Shown piece after piece: positions 34,433 to 44,156 of a stretch of DNA of 64,000 nucleotides. Position numbers and translations under genes: made by a program. The notes under the pieces are model-generated. The model was not told where the DNA came from. It worked only from the letters and a program-made list of their open reading frames with translations, and did no database searches. The DNA is taken from positions 1 to 64,000 of the forward strand of contig DFMV01000012.1 in NCBI GenBank assembly GCA_002375765.1, read 5' to 3'. This DNA is from Rhizobiales bacterium UBA3584 (GTDB lineage Bacteria; Pseudomonadota; Alphaproteobacteria; Rhizobiales; Devosiaceae). How positions within the stretch are numbered: position 1 is the first letter of the stretch; each line of letters begins with the position of its first letter.

Positions 34433-37400
34433 CTAGTTCAAGCGCACATCGACCACGCCGCTAATGGCCTTGAGCCCGCCAGCCAGTTGTGGCGTGAGAC
34501 GAAACTGGCCCGGAAGCTCGATTTCATACTCTCGCTCGCCCTCGTCGCGGACCAGAACGAGGCTGACCACCCCTTCCCCGCCCGGCTGGAGCTGGGACTT
34601 GATGGGGCCGAGGCACCGCTCATTGCCGGCGAAGATCGTCATGCGGCGGCCGAGCTTTTCGACCGAAGCGTCGATGGGTTCGCAATTGATCAGACGCAGC
34701 CGCACGCCGTCAGGGCGTGAATCGGCGCCGACTTCGAGCACAATGGACTTTCCGGGCTCAAGCCAGCGGCCGAAATCATTGATCTGCTCGGAAAAGGCGA
34801 TGCATTCGAAAGACCCGCTGGGATCGGAAAACATCATGATGGCCATTGTCGAACCCTTGCGGGTGCGACGATCCTGACGCGAAATCAGCGTTCCGGCGAG
34901 GCGCCCGGCCACGGCGCCGTTTCGCGCGGCGCGCTCGAAGCTGGCCCATTGCTGGACGCGGAGCTTTTCAAACAATTCACTGTAGTCATCGAGCGGGTGA
35001 GCGGAGAGATAAAAACCGATGGCGGCGTGTTCGCGGGCCAGGCGTTCCGTCAGGCTCCAGGGGGCGACATGTTCTGGCGGCGTGATGGCCTGGGGTTGGC
35101 TGGACGCAAACATATCCACGATACCATCGGCCCGGCCGCTGGTCTCGCGCTGGGCGGTGTTGACGATGGTATCGATGACCTCGACCAGCTGCTCACGGCG
35201 CTTGTTGAGCTGATCAAAGGCGCCCGCGTTGATGAGAGTCTCCAACGTCCGCTTATTGATGATCTTGGGATCGATACGGGAGGCGAAATCGGCCAGGTCC
35301 TTGAAGGGGCGGTTACCGCGTATCTCGACGATGTGTTCGGCGACGTTGCGGCCTACGCCCTTTACGGCACAGAGCGAATAGAGAATGCGGCCGTCGCGTA
35401 CCGAGAAATTGACTTCCGAGCGATTGATGCACGGAGGAACGACTTCGATGCCCTTTTTCTGCGCCTCGCGGCGGAAATCGGACAGCTTGTCGGTCTGAGC
35501 CATGTCAAGCGTCATGGACGCTGCATAGAACTGCTCTGGGTAATGGGTCTTGAGATAGGCCGTCTGGTAGGAGACCCAGGCGTAGGCGGCGGCGTGGCTC
35601 TTGTTGAAGCCGTAATTGGCGAACTTGGCGAGCAGGTCGAAGATCGTATCGGCCTGGCCCTTCTTGATGCCGTTGCGGATGGCGCCTTCCTGGAAACGGA
35701 CACGCTGCTTGTCCATCTCCGCCTTGATCTTCTTGCCCATGGCGCGGCGCAGCATGTCGGCCTCGCCCAGCGAATAGCCCGACAGCAACTGGGCGATCTG
35801 CATCACCTGTTCCTGATAGACGATGATGCCATAGGTTTCATCGAGGACCGCGGCGAGGGTTTCGTGAGGGTATTCGACGTCCTCGCGGCCGTGCTTGCGG
35901 TGAATGAAGTTCGGGATATTGTCCATCGGGCCGGGCCGATAGAGCGCGTTCATGGCGATCAGATCTTCGATGCGGTCGGGCTTGAGCTCGACCAACGCGC
36001 GGCGCATGCCGGGACTTTCAAACTGGAAGATGCCGTAGGTGTCGCCATCGGCGTAGAGCTTATAGGTCGGTGCGTCCTCGAGCGGGATGGCGTCGATGTC
36101 AAGTTCGACACCAGTTTCCCTGACCATTTCGACCGCGTAGCGGATCGTGGTCAGCGTCTTGAGGCCAAGAAAGTCGAACTTCACGAGCCCGGCCGGTTCG
36201 ACCCATTTGAGGTTATACTGGGTGACCGGCATATCCGAGCGCGGATCGCGATAGAGCGGCAGCAGCTTTTGCAGCGGACGATCGCCGATCACGATACCGG
36301 CGGCGTGGGTCGAGGCGTGGCGGAACAGGCCCTCGAGCTTGCCGGCGATGCGCAGCAGTTCGGCGACTGTCTCGTCCTCGTCGCGCATCATCTGCAGGCG
36401 CGGCTCGTCGTTTATCGCCTGCGCCAGGGTTACCGGATTGGCAGGATTGTTGGGGACCAGCTTGCAGATGCGGTCGACCTGGCCATAAGGCATCTGAAGA
36501 ACGCGGCCCACATCGCGCAGCGCGGCGCGGGGTTGCAGGGTTCCGAAGGTGATGATCTGGGCGACCTGCTCGTAGCCGTATTTGTCCTGAACGTAGCGGA
36601 TGACCTCTTCGCGGCGCTCCTGGCAGAAATCGATGTCAAAGTCCGGCATCGAGACGCGCTCGGGATTGAGAAAGCGTTCGAAGAGCAGATTGTAGCGCAG
36701 CGGATCGAGGTCCGTGATGGTGAGCGCATAGGCCACGAGCGAGCCCGCGCCGGAGCCGCGGCCGGGACCGACGGGAATGTTATGGGCCTTGGCCCATTTG
36801 ATAAAGTCGGCAACGATAAGGAAATAGCCCGGGAACTTCATGTCCCGGATCACCTTGATCTCGAACTCGAGGCGGTCCTCGTATTCCTGGGTCGTGCGTT
36901 CGGGGGCGTGGCCATAATCGGCAAGGCGCATCTTGAGGCCCTCGCGGGCCTGGCGCGCCAACTCCTCGCCTTCAGCGGCGACAGCCTCCTCCTCACCTAC
37001 CCCATCGGCGGCGGCGAATTTGGGCAGAATGGGATCGTGGGTGCGCGGGCGATAGCTGCAGCGCTGGGCTATCTCGACAGTGTTTTCCAGCGCCTCGGGC
37101 AGGTCGGAAAACAGCGCGATCATTTCCTCGCGCGTCTTGAAATAGTGCTGATCGGAGAGCCGGCGACGCTCGGTTTGCGCCACGACGGAGCCGGCGGCGA
37201 TGGCCAGCAGGGCGTCATGGGAATCGTAATCGTCCTGCTTGGGGAAGTAGGGTTCGTTTGTGGCGACAAGCGGCAGATCGAGGGCATAGGCAAGATCGAT
37301 CAGACGCGGTTCGACAGCGTTCTCCAATGCCCGGTCGTGGCGCTGGATTTCAACATAGAGCCGGTCGCCAAACACCCGATGAAGAACCGACAGCCGCGCT

Positions 37401-37876
37401 TCAGCCTGAACGTCCAGCCCGGCGGCCAGGTAGGGATCTATGGCCCCCTCCGGACCGCCTGTCAGGCAGAGCAGGCCCTGCGCATTATCGACCAGCCAGT
37501 CGATATGGATCGCGGTTCGTCCGTCACAGCCTTCCTGATAGGCTCTCGAGACGAGTTCGGAGAGGTTGGCAAATCCACCGGCATCAGCGGCGATGAGGAC
37601 GACCGAACCTTTGCCCAGATTGACGCGGTCGGACGGCTTGTCGGCGTCGGCGCCGAAATCGAGTGCCAACTCGCAGCCGATGATTGGCTGAATGCCCTTG
37701 CCAGACGCCTTTTCGGAAAACTCCAGTGCACCGAACAGATTGTTGGTGTCTGCAATGCCGATGGCGGGCTGTCCGTCCGACTTGGCCAAATCCAGTATGG
37801 TGCCAAGCGGCAACGCTCCCTCAAGCAGGGAGAAGGCCGAATGGACGTGGAGATGGACGAAACCGGGACCGGACAT
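34433..37876 (-). CDS. dnaE: DNA polymerase III alpha subunit
   Basis: 1147 residues, DnaE1 type. The PHP domain comes first (FVHLHVHSAFSLLEGA). The polymerase palm follows with GPGRGSGAGSLVAYAL and the catalytic PDFDIDFCQERREE at about 405. Then come the fingers, the HhH motif region and a C-terminal OB fold (AGRLAGTLISRQDRRTRKG). It is the replicative polymerase. It is encoded between the lolCD genes and rpsB. A 1024-residue antisense frame runs through it; that is a by-product of its codon use. Confidence 0.97.
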   Translation of the reverse strand: MSGPGFVHLHVHSAFSLLEGALPLGTILDLAKSDGQPAIGIADTNNLFGALEFSEKASGKGIQPIIGCELALDFGADADKPSDRVNLGKGSVVLIAADAGGFANLSELVSRAYQEGCDGRTAIHIDWLVDNAQGLLCLTGGPEGAIDPYLAAGLDVQAEARLSVLHRVFGDRLYVEIQRHDRALENAVEPRLIDLAYALDLPLVATNEPYFPKQDDYDSHDALLAIAAGSVVAQTERRRLSDQHYFKTREEMIALFSDLPEALENTVEIAQRCSYRPRTHDPILPKFAAADGVGEEEAVAAEGEELARQAREGLKMRLADYGHAPERTTQEYEDRLEFEIKVIRDMKFPGYFLIVADFIKWAKAHNIPVGPGRGSGAGSLVAYALTITDLDPLRYNLLFERFLNPERVSMPDFDIDFCQERREEVIRYVQDKYGYEQVAQIITFGTLQPRAALRDVGRVLQMPYGQVDRICKLVPNNPANPVTLAQAINDEPRLQMMRDEDETVAELLRIAGKLEGLFRHASTHAAGIVIGDRPLQKLLPLYRDPRSDMPVTQYNLKWVEPAGLVKFDFLGLKTLTTIRYAVEMVRETGVELDIDAIPLEDAPTYKLYADGDTYGIFQFESPGMRRALVELKPDRIEDLIAMNALYRPGPMDNIPNFIHRKHGREDVEYPHETLAAVLDETYGIIVYQEQVMQIAQLLSGYSLGEADMLRRAMGKKIKAEMDKQRVRFQEGAIRNGIKKGQADTIFDLLAKFANYGFNKSHAAAYAWVSYQTAYLKTHYPEQFYAASMTLDMAQTDKLSDFRREAQKKGIEVVPPCINRSEVNFSVRDGRILYSLCAVKGVGRNVAEHIVEIRGNRPFKDLADFASRIDPKIINKRTLETLINAGAFDQLNKRREQLVEVIDTIVNTAQRETSGRADGIVDMFASSQPQAITPPEHVAPWSLTERLAREHAAIGFYLSAHPLDDYSELFEKLRVQQWASFERAARNGAVAGRLAGTLISRQDRRTRKGSTMAIMMFSDPSGSFECIAFSEQINDFGRWLEPGKSIVLEVGADSRPDGVRLRLINCEPIDASVEKLGRRMTIFAGNERCLGPIKSQLQPGGEGVVSLVLVRDEGEREYEIELPGQFRLTPQLAGGLKAISGVVDVRLN

Positions 37877-37964
37877 TGTGAGCTACCCGAAGATGCTGGA
37901 CTGTCTTTGTGCCATTCCAGGCCGCGCGATACCACCTCAAGGGCGGCTTATGCACAGGCGGGAA

Positions 37965-38063
37965 TCAGACGAGATAGGGCATCATATCGAGATAAACCAG
38001 TGTCACGCCACCAAAGGCCGTGAGCGAAACCAGAGCCATGAAATCCTTGACGAAATCGAGCAT
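37965..38063 (-). CDS. Membrane microprotein (32 aa)
   Basis: MLDFVKDFMALVSLTAFGG... continues into a single hydrophobic helix and ends YLDMMPYLV. A strong GGAGG lies 5 bases upstream of the ATG at 38063, and a possible promoter (TTGTGG, 18 bases, TATATA on the minus strand) lies about 40 bases before that. It is 88 bases upstream of dnaE on the same strand. The start site and the clean one-helix topology make it credible. Similar tiny membrane proteins are annotated in some Rhizobiales genomes as hypotheticals. No function can be given. Confidence 0.6.
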   Translation of the reverse strand: MLDFVKDFMALVSLTAFGGVTLVYLDMMPYLV

Positions 38064-38400
38064 GGAAGCCTCCGTTGCACAGTGTTTATGGTTTGTTCTT
38101 ATATATTCTGGTTTTGTTCTTGTCCACAAAGTTCACAGGCGGACGGTGACGGTAGTTAAGAAAGTCTTTCCAGGCAGGTGGTGGCATCAGTCATTTAGGC
38201 CAGAGGGGAGTATCGACCTTGGGGGCGAATTGGTGAATCGCGCTCCCGAGGAAACGGCCGCTGTCGACGCTGGCGATGAAGCCGATGCCGTGGTCGAGGA
38301 CGGCGGTTCCAAAGGGCTTGCTGATCGTGGAGGGACTGCTGGCCCCCGGGAGCCAGGCCCGGGGTCGCAATGGAGAGCAGACGCGTCTATCAAGTCCGGC
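38064..38400. other. Gene-free stretch between the microprotein and lolD
   Basis: The left part (38085-38130) is AT-rich with a direct repeat GGTTTGTTCTT / GGTTTTGTTCTT 19 bases apart and contains the likely promoter of the microprotein. The right part is GC-rich with no credible gene. At about 38336-38369 it has CCCCCGGGAGCC...GGCCCGGGGTCGCAATGG, which resembles the CCCGGG-type palindrome of the repeat at 860-1235. Confidence 0.4.
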
Positions 38401-39087
38401 TCAGAGGGTCGCGGGCTGGATACGGCCTTCGACAATCGTGACGATGCGGTCTGCCTTGCGGGCGAGGTCGTGATTGTGCGTGGCGATGATGCAGCCGGCA
38501 TTTTGCTGGCGGATCAGTTCGGCAAGGGCGGAGAACACAGTATCGGAGGTCGCCGGGTCGAGATTGCCGGTGGGCTCGTCGGCCAGAATGAGGCTGGGCC
38601 GGTTGGCCGCGGCGCGCGCGATGGCGACACGCTGTTGCTCGCCGCCCGAAAGCTCGGCCGGCCGGTGCGTGGTGCGGTGACCGATGCCCATGGCATCGAG
38701 CAGCGCCTTTGAGCGCTGATCGCCGTCGCGCTGACTTTCGCCGGCAATAAGTTGCGGCATGGTGACGTTTTCCAGCGCGCTGAATTCGGGAAGCAGGTGG
38801 TGGAACTGGTACACATAGCCGATGAGGTGGCGGCGGAGGAGCGTGCGCTGGCGATCAGCCAGTTTGGCCGTTCGTTCGCCGTCGATATCGACATCTCCGG
38901 CCGTTGGACGTTCGAGCAAGCCGCAGATATGAAGCAGAGTGGACTTTCCGGCGCCCGACGGAGCGATGAGGGCGATGATTTCGCCCCGACGGACCGTGAG
39001 ATCGGCCCCCTTGAGAACGTGTACGGCCCCTGCCCCATCGCCATAGGTCTGGCGGACATCCTTGAGTTCGAGAAGCACATCACTCAT
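38401..39087 (-). CDS. lolD: Lipoprotein-releasing ABC transporter ATPase LolD
   Basis: 228 residues. Walker [16 protein letters not shown]-loop [18 protein letters not shown], signature [14 protein letters not shown], Walker [14 protein letters not shown] and switch His in ATHNHDLA are all present. [10 protein letters not shown] is typical of LolD among the MacB-type ATPases. With the LolC/E-type permease it releases outer-membrane lipoproteins from the inner membrane to LolA. Its ATG at 39087 overlaps the permease stop by 8 bases. Confidence 0.95.
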   Translation of the reverse strand: MSDVLLELKDVRQTYGDGAGAVHVLKGADLTVRRGEIIALIAPSGAGKSTLLHICGLLERPTAGDVDIDGERTAKLADRQRTLLRRHLIGYVYQFHHLLPEFSALENVTMPQLIAGESQRDGDQRSKALLDAMGIGHRTTHRPAELSGGEQQRVAIARAAANRPSLILADEPTGNLDPATSDTVFSALAELIRQQNAGCIIATHNHDLARKADRIVTIVEGRIQPATL

Positions 39088-40447
39088 AGCGCAGCGCCTC
39101 CACCGGATCGTATTGGGCCGCGCGCCAGGCGGGATAGAGCGTAGCGAGGAAGGACAGTCCGAGCGCCATGACAAGCACCACCGTCACTTCGACCGCATCG
39201 ACGCGCGAGGGGAGCTGGGAAAGCATGAAGACCTCGGGCGGGAACAGCGCCACGCCGATGACGTTCGATACCCAGGCCCTGATGGCTTCGGCGTTGACTG
39301 CCAGAACCAGGCCGAGCAGGAAGCCGGCAATGGTTCCGATAAAGCCGATGGCCGTTCCGGTGATGCAGAAGATGCGCATGATCGAGGACCGTGTGGCGCC
39401 CATCGTGCGCAGTACGGCAATATCGGCCCCCTTGTCCTTCACCAGCATCACGAGGCTGGAGATGATATTGAAAGCGGCGACCAGAACGATCATCGAGAGG
39501 ATGGTGAACATCACCACACGCTCGACCTGCAGCGCCGAAAAGAACGTGGCGTTGCGCCGCTGCCAATCTGTAAAAACCATCGGGCGGCCCGCGGCTTGCT
39601 CGAGTTCGAGCTGCATGTCCCAGGTCGCGTCGGGGTCGTTGAGGAAGACCTCGACCGCAGTCGCTGTATAGATGCGTTCGTAGGTCGCGTCGATTTCCGC
39701 GTCGCTGGCCATGATGTCGGGTTCTTCCATGCCGTCACGCAGCCGGTCCTCGTAGAGGCGGAAATAATTCTGCGCGGCGCGGATGGGCATGAAGATGAAC
39801 AGGGAATCAAACTCCACCATGCCGACATCGAAGACGACATTGACCGGATAGGAACGGATCTGCGGAGTCGAGCCGAGCGGGGTGCGCGGACCGTCGGGGG
39901 TGACGATGGTTATCGTGTCGCCCACCGTGACGCCAAGCTGGGACGCCATGCGTCCACCGATGGCGACGCCCTGAAGATCATCCCAGTCGTCCCAGCCGCC
40001 GGCAATCGCGCTCGAATAAAGCAAAGGCAGCTTTTCGATGTCGGCGAGCGTCATGCCGCGTACGTTTGCGCCAGTGGAGTTGTAGGTGCCGGTGACGAGT
40101 GCCTGTCCCTCAACAAATGCCACTGCGGAAACGACGCCATCGACACCCTCCAGCCGATCGCGAACCGCCTCGTAATCGTCAAAGGTCTCTTCGATGGGAA
40201 AGGCCGTGAAATGGCCGTTCAGACCCAGAATCTTGGACAGGAGTTCGTCGCGGAAGCCGTTCATGACGCTCATGACCACGATCAGGGTGGCAACGCCGAT
40301 GGCGATGCCGATCATGGTCAGGGCAGCAATGACGGAAATGAACGCATCGCTGCGGCGTGCCCGCAGGTAGCGGCCGGACACCATCCACTCAAACCGTGAA
40401 AACGGGCGCGTTCCCTTTTGCTGCCGGGCGGCGTCGACGGAGGTCAA
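39080..40447 (-). CDS. Lipoprotein-releasing permease LolC/LolE
   Basis: 455 residues. The N-terminal helix ([32 protein letters not shown]) is followed by a large periplasmic domain (about 70-280) and three more helices containing [15 protein letters not shown], the coupling motif of MacB/LolC-type permeases. Alphaproteobacteria usually carry one such gene that acts as a homodimer, so C or E cannot be assigned. It begins overlapping the proS stop, so proS, this gene and lolD are one operon. Confidence 0.93.
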   Translation of the reverse strand: MTSVDAARQQKGTRPFSRFEWMVSGRYLRARRSDAFISVIAALTMIGIAIGVATLIVVMSVMNGFRDELLSKILGLNGHFTAFPIEETFDDYEAVRDRLEGVDGVVSAVAFVEGQALVTGTYNSTGANVRGMTLADIEKLPLLYSSAIAGGWDDWDDLQGVAIGGRMASQLGVTVGDTITIVTPDGPRTPLGSTPQIRSYPVNVVFDVGMVEFDSLFIFMPIRAAQNYFRLYEDRLRDGMEEPDIMASDAEIDATYERIYTATAVEVFLNDPDATWDMQLELEQAAGRPMVFTDWQRRNATFFSALQVERVVMFTILSMIVLVAAFNIISSLVMLVKDKGADIAVLRTMGATRSSIMRIFCITGTAIGFIGTIAGFLLGLVLAVNAEAIRAWVSNVIGVALFPPEVFMLSQLPSRVDAVEVTVVLVMALGLSFLATLYPAWRAAQYDPVEALRYE

Positions 40448-41793
40448 GCGTTGTCCCTGCGTTCAGGCTCGATGAGCGCTTTCAGGCGGGAAACCGCGTC
40501 TTCGATACCGATGGTTTCGCGTTCGCCAGACTTGCGGTGCTTGATTTCAACCTCGCCCGAAGCGAGTCCGCGCGGGCCGACGATAAGCTGGAAGGGAATG
40601 CCGATAAGGTCCGATGTTGCGAACTTCTGGCCGGCCCCCGTGGAGCGGTCGTCATAGAGCGCGTCGATGCCGGCGGCCTGCAGCTGGCTATAGAGCTTTT
40701 CATTGGCCGCGTCGCATTCAGCATCGCCGGATTTGAGATTGATGAGGGTAACCTCAAAGGGTGCGACCGAGACGGGCCAGATGATGCCGCTTTCATCGTG
40801 GCTGGCTTCGATGATGGCCGGTACGAGCCGGGTCAGTCCGATGCCGTACGAGCCCATGTGGACTGCAACGTCCTTGCCGTCCGACCCCGTAACCTTGGCG
40901 CCCATGGGATCGGAATATTTGGTGCCGAAATAAAAGACCTGGCCCACCTCGATGCCGCGGGCAGCGATCCGCTTGTCCTCCGGCACTTTTGCGGCGAAAT
41001 CGGCTTCGTCGTGCATGTCTTCAGTGGCGGCATAGAGCGAGGTCCAATCGGCGACGATGCCGGAAAGATCGCTCATGAAGTCCGTGTCGGCGGAGGGAAT
41101 CGGCTTGTCGAGCATGTCGGCATGGCAGAACACGCCGCTTTCGCCAGTATCGGCCAGCACGATGAACTCATGGGAGAGATCGCCGCCGATAGGGCCGGTT
41201 TCGGCTCGCATCGGGATTGCCGTCAGGCCCATACGCCAATAGGTGCGCAGATAGGCCACGAACATGCGGTTGTAGGCCTTGACGGCCTCGTCCTTGTCCA
41301 GATCGAAGGAATAGGCGTCCTTCATGAGGAATTCGCGGGAGCGCATGGTGCCAAAGCGCGGGCGGATCTCGTCGCGGAACTTCCACTGGATGTGATAGAG
41401 ATTGAGCGGCAGATCCTTGTAGGACCGCACATATGAGCGGAAGATGTCGGTGATCATCTCCTCATTGGTCGGACCGTAGAGCATGTCGCGCTCGTGACGG
41501 TCCTGCATGCGCAGCATTTCCTTGCCGTAATCCTCGTAGCGCCCGGATTCGCGCCACAGATCGGCAGACTGCAGCGTGGGCATGAGGAGTTCGATGGCCC
41601 CTGCCCGACTCTGCTCTTCCTCAATGATCTGCTGGATCTTGCGCAGCACCTTGTAGCCCAGAGGCAGCCAGGCATACATGCCGGCCCCCTGCTGGGAAAT
41701 CATGCCGGCGCGCAGCATCAGACGGTGAGAGATGATTTCCGCCTCTTTGGGCGTCTCTTTGAGGACGGGCAGGAAATAGCGGGAAAGGCGCAT
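40444..41793 (-). CDS. proS: Prolyl-tRNA synthetase (short alphaproteobacterial type)
   Basis: 449 residues, class II. Motif 2 [20 protein letters not shown], motif 3 [17 protein letters not shown] and the TNEEMITD loop are present. It lacks the roughly 180-residue editing insertion of E. coli ProRS, as expected for this lineage, so misacylated Ala-tRNA-Pro must be cleared elsewhere. Start at [19 protein letters not shown] matches the family. The 365-base region upstream holds a predicted small RNA on the other strand. Confidence 0.96.
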   Translation of the reverse strand: MRLSRYFLPVLKETPKEAEIISHRLMLRAGMISQQGAGMYAWLPLGYKVLRKIQQIIEEEQSRAGAIELLMPTLQSADLWRESGRYEDYGKEMLRMQDRHERDMLYGPTNEEMITDIFRSYVRSYKDLPLNLYHIQWKFRDEIRPRFGTMRSREFLMKDAYSFDLDKDEAVKAYNRMFVAYLRTYWRMGLTAIPMRAETGPIGGDLSHEFIVLADTGESGVFCHADMLDKPIPSADTDFMSDLSGIVADWTSLYAATEDMHDEADFAAKVPEDKRIAARGIEVGQVFYFGTKYSDPMGAKVTGSDGKDVAVHMGSYGIGLTRLVPAIIEASHDESGIIWPVSVAPFEVTLINLKSGDAECDAANEKLYSQLQAAGIDALYDDRSTGAGQKFATSDLIGIPFQLIVGPRGLASGEVEIKHRKSGERETIGIEDAVSRLKALIEPERRDNA

Positions 41794-41943
41794 GAGAACT
41801 CCGATTTGCCGGGAACCGACTCAAGGGCTCAATACCGGGCTGCGCAATCAAGCGCAAGGAACGGTAAAAAGGCAAGTCCGGGAGGGTGAAACGGCTTTCC
41901 TGTCCGTTTTTTGTCATCGCGCGACAATTCGCAAATTTTCCGC

Positions 41944-41955
41944 TTGTCGCGACAA
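41944..41955. promoter_or_regulatory. Perfect palindrome in the proS/small-RNA divergent region
   Basis: TTGTCGCGACAA. The half GCGACAATT occurs again in direct orientation at 41921-41929, and ATTGTCGC at 42070-42077. It abuts the -35 element of the predicted small-RNA promoter, so it is well placed for an operator. Confidence 0.45.
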
Positions 41956-41956
41956 T

Positions 41957-41986
41957 TTGTCCTTGGTAGGGTCCGCGCCATATAAA
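41957..41986 (+). promoter_or_regulatory. Predicted sigma-70-type promoter of the small RNA
   Basis: TTGTCC (41957-41962), 18-base spacer, TATAAA (41981-41986). Transcription would start near 41992. Confidence 0.55.
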
Positions 41987-41991
41987 GAGAG

Positions 41992-42119
41992 GCGGGTACA
42001 ATCCGCCGACGCTGACAACGTCAAGGGAGGAGCACTGGCCGCCCGATCTGTGCGCTGTAAGACCAGTGGATTGTCGCGAAACTTTAATTAAATGCAGGGC
42101 CTTAGCCCTGCATTTTTTT
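41992..42119 (+). ncRNA. Candidate trans-acting small RNA (about 128 nt)
   Basis: There is no convincing ORF, yet a promoter and a strong terminator bracket this segment on the plus strand, opposite to both neighbours. Folding by eye gives a 5' stem GGCGG/CCGCC (41991-42007), a small stem GACG/CGTC (42008-42022), a long-range stem CACTGG/CCAGTG (42033-42068), an A/U-rich unpaired stretch (AAACTTTAATTAA), then the terminator. That is the layout of Hfq-dependent sRNAs. A GGGAGGAG segment near 42025 could pair with anti-Shine-Dalgarno-like or C/U-rich targets. A CTG-started 18-codon frame after that GGAGG exists but is doubtful. I cannot name an Rfam family. Confidence 0.55.
42092..42119 (+). 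terminator. Rho-independent terminator of the small RNA
   Basis: ATGCAGGGC-CTTA-GCCCTGCAT followed by seven T's (with the last stem base). Perfect nine-base stem, 40 bases before the end of the convergent DUF1467 gene. Confidence 0.85.
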
Positions 42120-42158
42120 GTTCTGCGTTAATTGGGGAATTGTGGCCGGCGGAGCAGT

Positions 42159-42404
42159 TCAGCTCCAGTATTCCTGCAGCCACGGGTTGGACATTCCCCA
42201 AAAGATAAGGACTGTGAGGACCGCGGAAATGAGCGTCGTGGCAAGCGCCTTCTGCCAGAGATGAGCCTTGATCGGTGCCCCCGGATCGGTGCCGTCTGTC
42301 ACCTCCCCGTCTTCGTGCTGGCCGCGCACGCCGAATGGCAGAACGGCGAAAAGCACTATCCACCAGACCACGAAATAGATCGCTACATAGGTAAAGGGCT
42401 GCAT
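42159..42404 (-). CDS. DUF1467 family small membrane protein
   Basis: 81 residues with two membrane helices (about 4-24 and 54-72) and the conserved WWIVLFAVLPFGVRGQHE, followed by DPGAPIKAHLWQKALATT. This is the DUF1467 pattern of alphaproteobacteria; the function is unknown. It starts 8 bases after the rnj stop and ends the nuo-birA-rnj transcription unit, in the position it usually holds upstream of proS. Confidence 0.88.
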   Translation of the reverse strand: MQPFTYVAIYFVVWWIVLFAVLPFGVRGQHEDGEVTDGTDPGAPIKAHLWQKALATTLISAVLTVLIFWGMSNPWLQEYWS

Positions 42405-42412
42405 TATCTAAG

Positions 42413-44095
42413 CTACACCTTATGAACGAACACCTTGACGATGGGCTTGCGGCCCCATGCGGCGTTGAGCTCGGACCGCACGGCGCGGCGGATTGCTTCG
42501 GCAAAGCGCCCTGTATCGGCCCGACGCTTTTCGGGAAAGCTCTTGATTGCTCCCCGTGCCGCCGACTGGGCGACAGCGCTGAGCGGATCATCATCGTCTG
42601 CCAGATCGGGAAGTCCGTCCAGATCAAATTCGGGACCTGAGACGATCTGCCCCCTTCCGTTGACCACCAGACTAACGATGGCGACACCACCGAATGCCAG
42701 CCTCCGGCGGTCGCGCACGTTCGATTCCTCGGGCGTGCACAGGAGGTTTCCATCAAGATAGAGAATGCCGGTACGCACTTCGCCACGGTGATGCTTGGTG
42801 TTGGGGAAGAGCTGGACCATGTCGCCATTGCGGATCGACAGAACGGTCTTGATGCCCTTTTCGCGCCCGAAAGCGGCGTGGGCCTCCAGGTGCATGGGCT
42901 CGCCGTGGACCGGGATGAGGATATCGGGCTTGAGCCAATCGTAGAGCTGGGCCAGTTCGTGCCGTCGCGGATGGCCGGACACGTGGATCATTTCGTCGCG
43001 ACCGGTGACGGTCTGGACACCCTTGTCGACGAGCTTGTTCAGGATGTCCTGCACGGCCTTTTCATTGCCGGGAATGGCCCAGGAGGAAAAGATCGCCATA
43101 TCGCCCGGCGATAGATCGATTACCGGATGGGAACCATCGGCAATGCGCGCCATCGCTGCACGGGATTCGCCCTGGCTGCCCGTGGCGATGAGAACGACCT
43201 TGTCGCGCGGCAGGTAGCCGTAGGCGTCCTGATCGAGAAATTCAGGCACGCCTTCCATCAAGCCCAGTTCGCGGGCAATCCCGGCGATGCGATGCACCGC
43301 CCTGCCCGCTGCGACGACCTGGCGGTCGGCCTTCGCGGCGGCGCGGGCGATGGAAATCATGCGGCCGAGATTGGAGGCAAAGATGGTGACGGCGACGCGG
43401 TTTTTGGCCGTTGCGATCAGGCGCTCGAGATTGACGCCCACCTCGGTTTCCGAGGGGCTGTCACCCTCTTTCATCGCATTGGTGGAATCGCAGATCAGGG
43501 CGAGCGGCTTTCCGTCCGAGCCGATTTCCTTGAGGCGTTTGATGTTGGTTGGCGGCGTGCCGATGGGGGACGGATCGATCTTCCAGTCCCCGGTATGGAT
43601 GACGCGGCCGGCGGGCGTTTCGATCAATAGCGCGTTGGATTCGGGGATCGAGTGGGAAACCTCGATGGGCTCGACCTTGAAGGGGCCGACCTGAAAGGGA
43701 ACGCCGGGTGTAAAGATCTGGACTTCGACATCGTCCTCGATGTTGTTCGATATCCGCTTAGCCTTGAGCATGGCGGCGCCGAAACGACCGGCGAAGACGG
43801 GCTTGTCGAAAGCCGGCCAGATATCGAGGATAGCGCCGTAGTGATCTTCGTGAGCGTGGGTGAGGACCAGCCCGACAACGTTGTCGCTCTCTTCCTCGAG
43901 AAAAGAGGGGTCGGGCATCACCAATTCGATGCCAGGAAGCTCGGGGCCGCCGAAGCTGACGCCACAGTCGACCACGAGCCATTTGCGATCGTCGGCGGGG
44001 CCAAAGCCGTAAAGCCCCATATTCATGCCGATCTCGCCGACGCCCCCGAGCGGCAGGAAGACCATTTCGTCCTGACCGGACTGCTTTTTCGCCAT
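42413..44095 (-). CDS. rnj: Ribonuclease J
   Basis: 560 residues. The metallo-beta-lactamase core has LTHAHEDHYGAI (metal ligands) at about residue 73, the RNase J/CPSF beta-CASP domain (CDSTNAMKEGDSPSE, IFASNLGRMISIARAA), HVSGHPRRHEL and PVHGEPMHLEAHA. It acts as a 5' exonuclease and endonuclease on mRNA and rRNA. Start choice is between ATG 44095 (MAKKQSGQDEMVFLPLGGVGE, better by homology but poor ribosome-binding site) and GTG 44125 (AAAGGG upstream). It follows birA by 31-61 bases. Confidence 0.94.
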   Translation of the reverse strand: MAKKQSGQDEMVFLPLGGVGEIGMNMGLYGFGPADDRKWLVVDCGVSFGGPELPGIELVMPDPSFLEEESDNVVGLVLTHAHEDHYGAILDIWPAFDKPVFAGRFGAAMLKAKRISNNIEDDVEVQIFTPGVPFQVGPFKVEPIEVSHSIPESNALLIETPAGRVIHTGDWKIDPSPIGTPPTNIKRLKEIGSDGKPLALICDSTNAMKEGDSPSETEVGVNLERLIATAKNRVAVTIFASNLGRMISIARAAAKADRQVVAAGRAVHRIAGIARELGLMEGVPEFLDQDAYGYLPRDKVVLIATGSQGESRAAMARIADGSHPVIDLSPGDMAIFSSWAIPGNEKAVQDILNKLVDKGVQTVTGRDEMIHVSGHPRRHELAQLYDWLKPDILIPVHGEPMHLEAHAAFGREKGIKTVLSIRNGDMVQLFPNTKHHRGEVRTGILYLDGNLLCTPEESNVRDRRRLAFGGVAIVSLVVNGRGQIVSGPEFDLDGLPDLADDDDPLSAVAQSAARGAIKSFPEKRRADTGRFAEAIRRAVRSELNAAWGRKPIVKVFVHKV

Positions 44096-44156
44096 AGGTT
44101 CATTGCGCGACCGGATTGCGGTCACGCCCTTTCAATAATGATCGGCAATCGCCCTC

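Noticed and set aside
34949-38023. 1024-codon open frame on the plus strand
   Set aside because: It is entirely antisense to dnaE, has no ribosome-binding site or recognisable domain, and results from high-GC codon use of dnaE.
42030-42091. Short frame after GGGAGGAG inside the small-RNA segment
   Set aside because: It would need a CTG start and gives an 18-residue peptide with no recognisable features; the RNA-structure reading is simpler.
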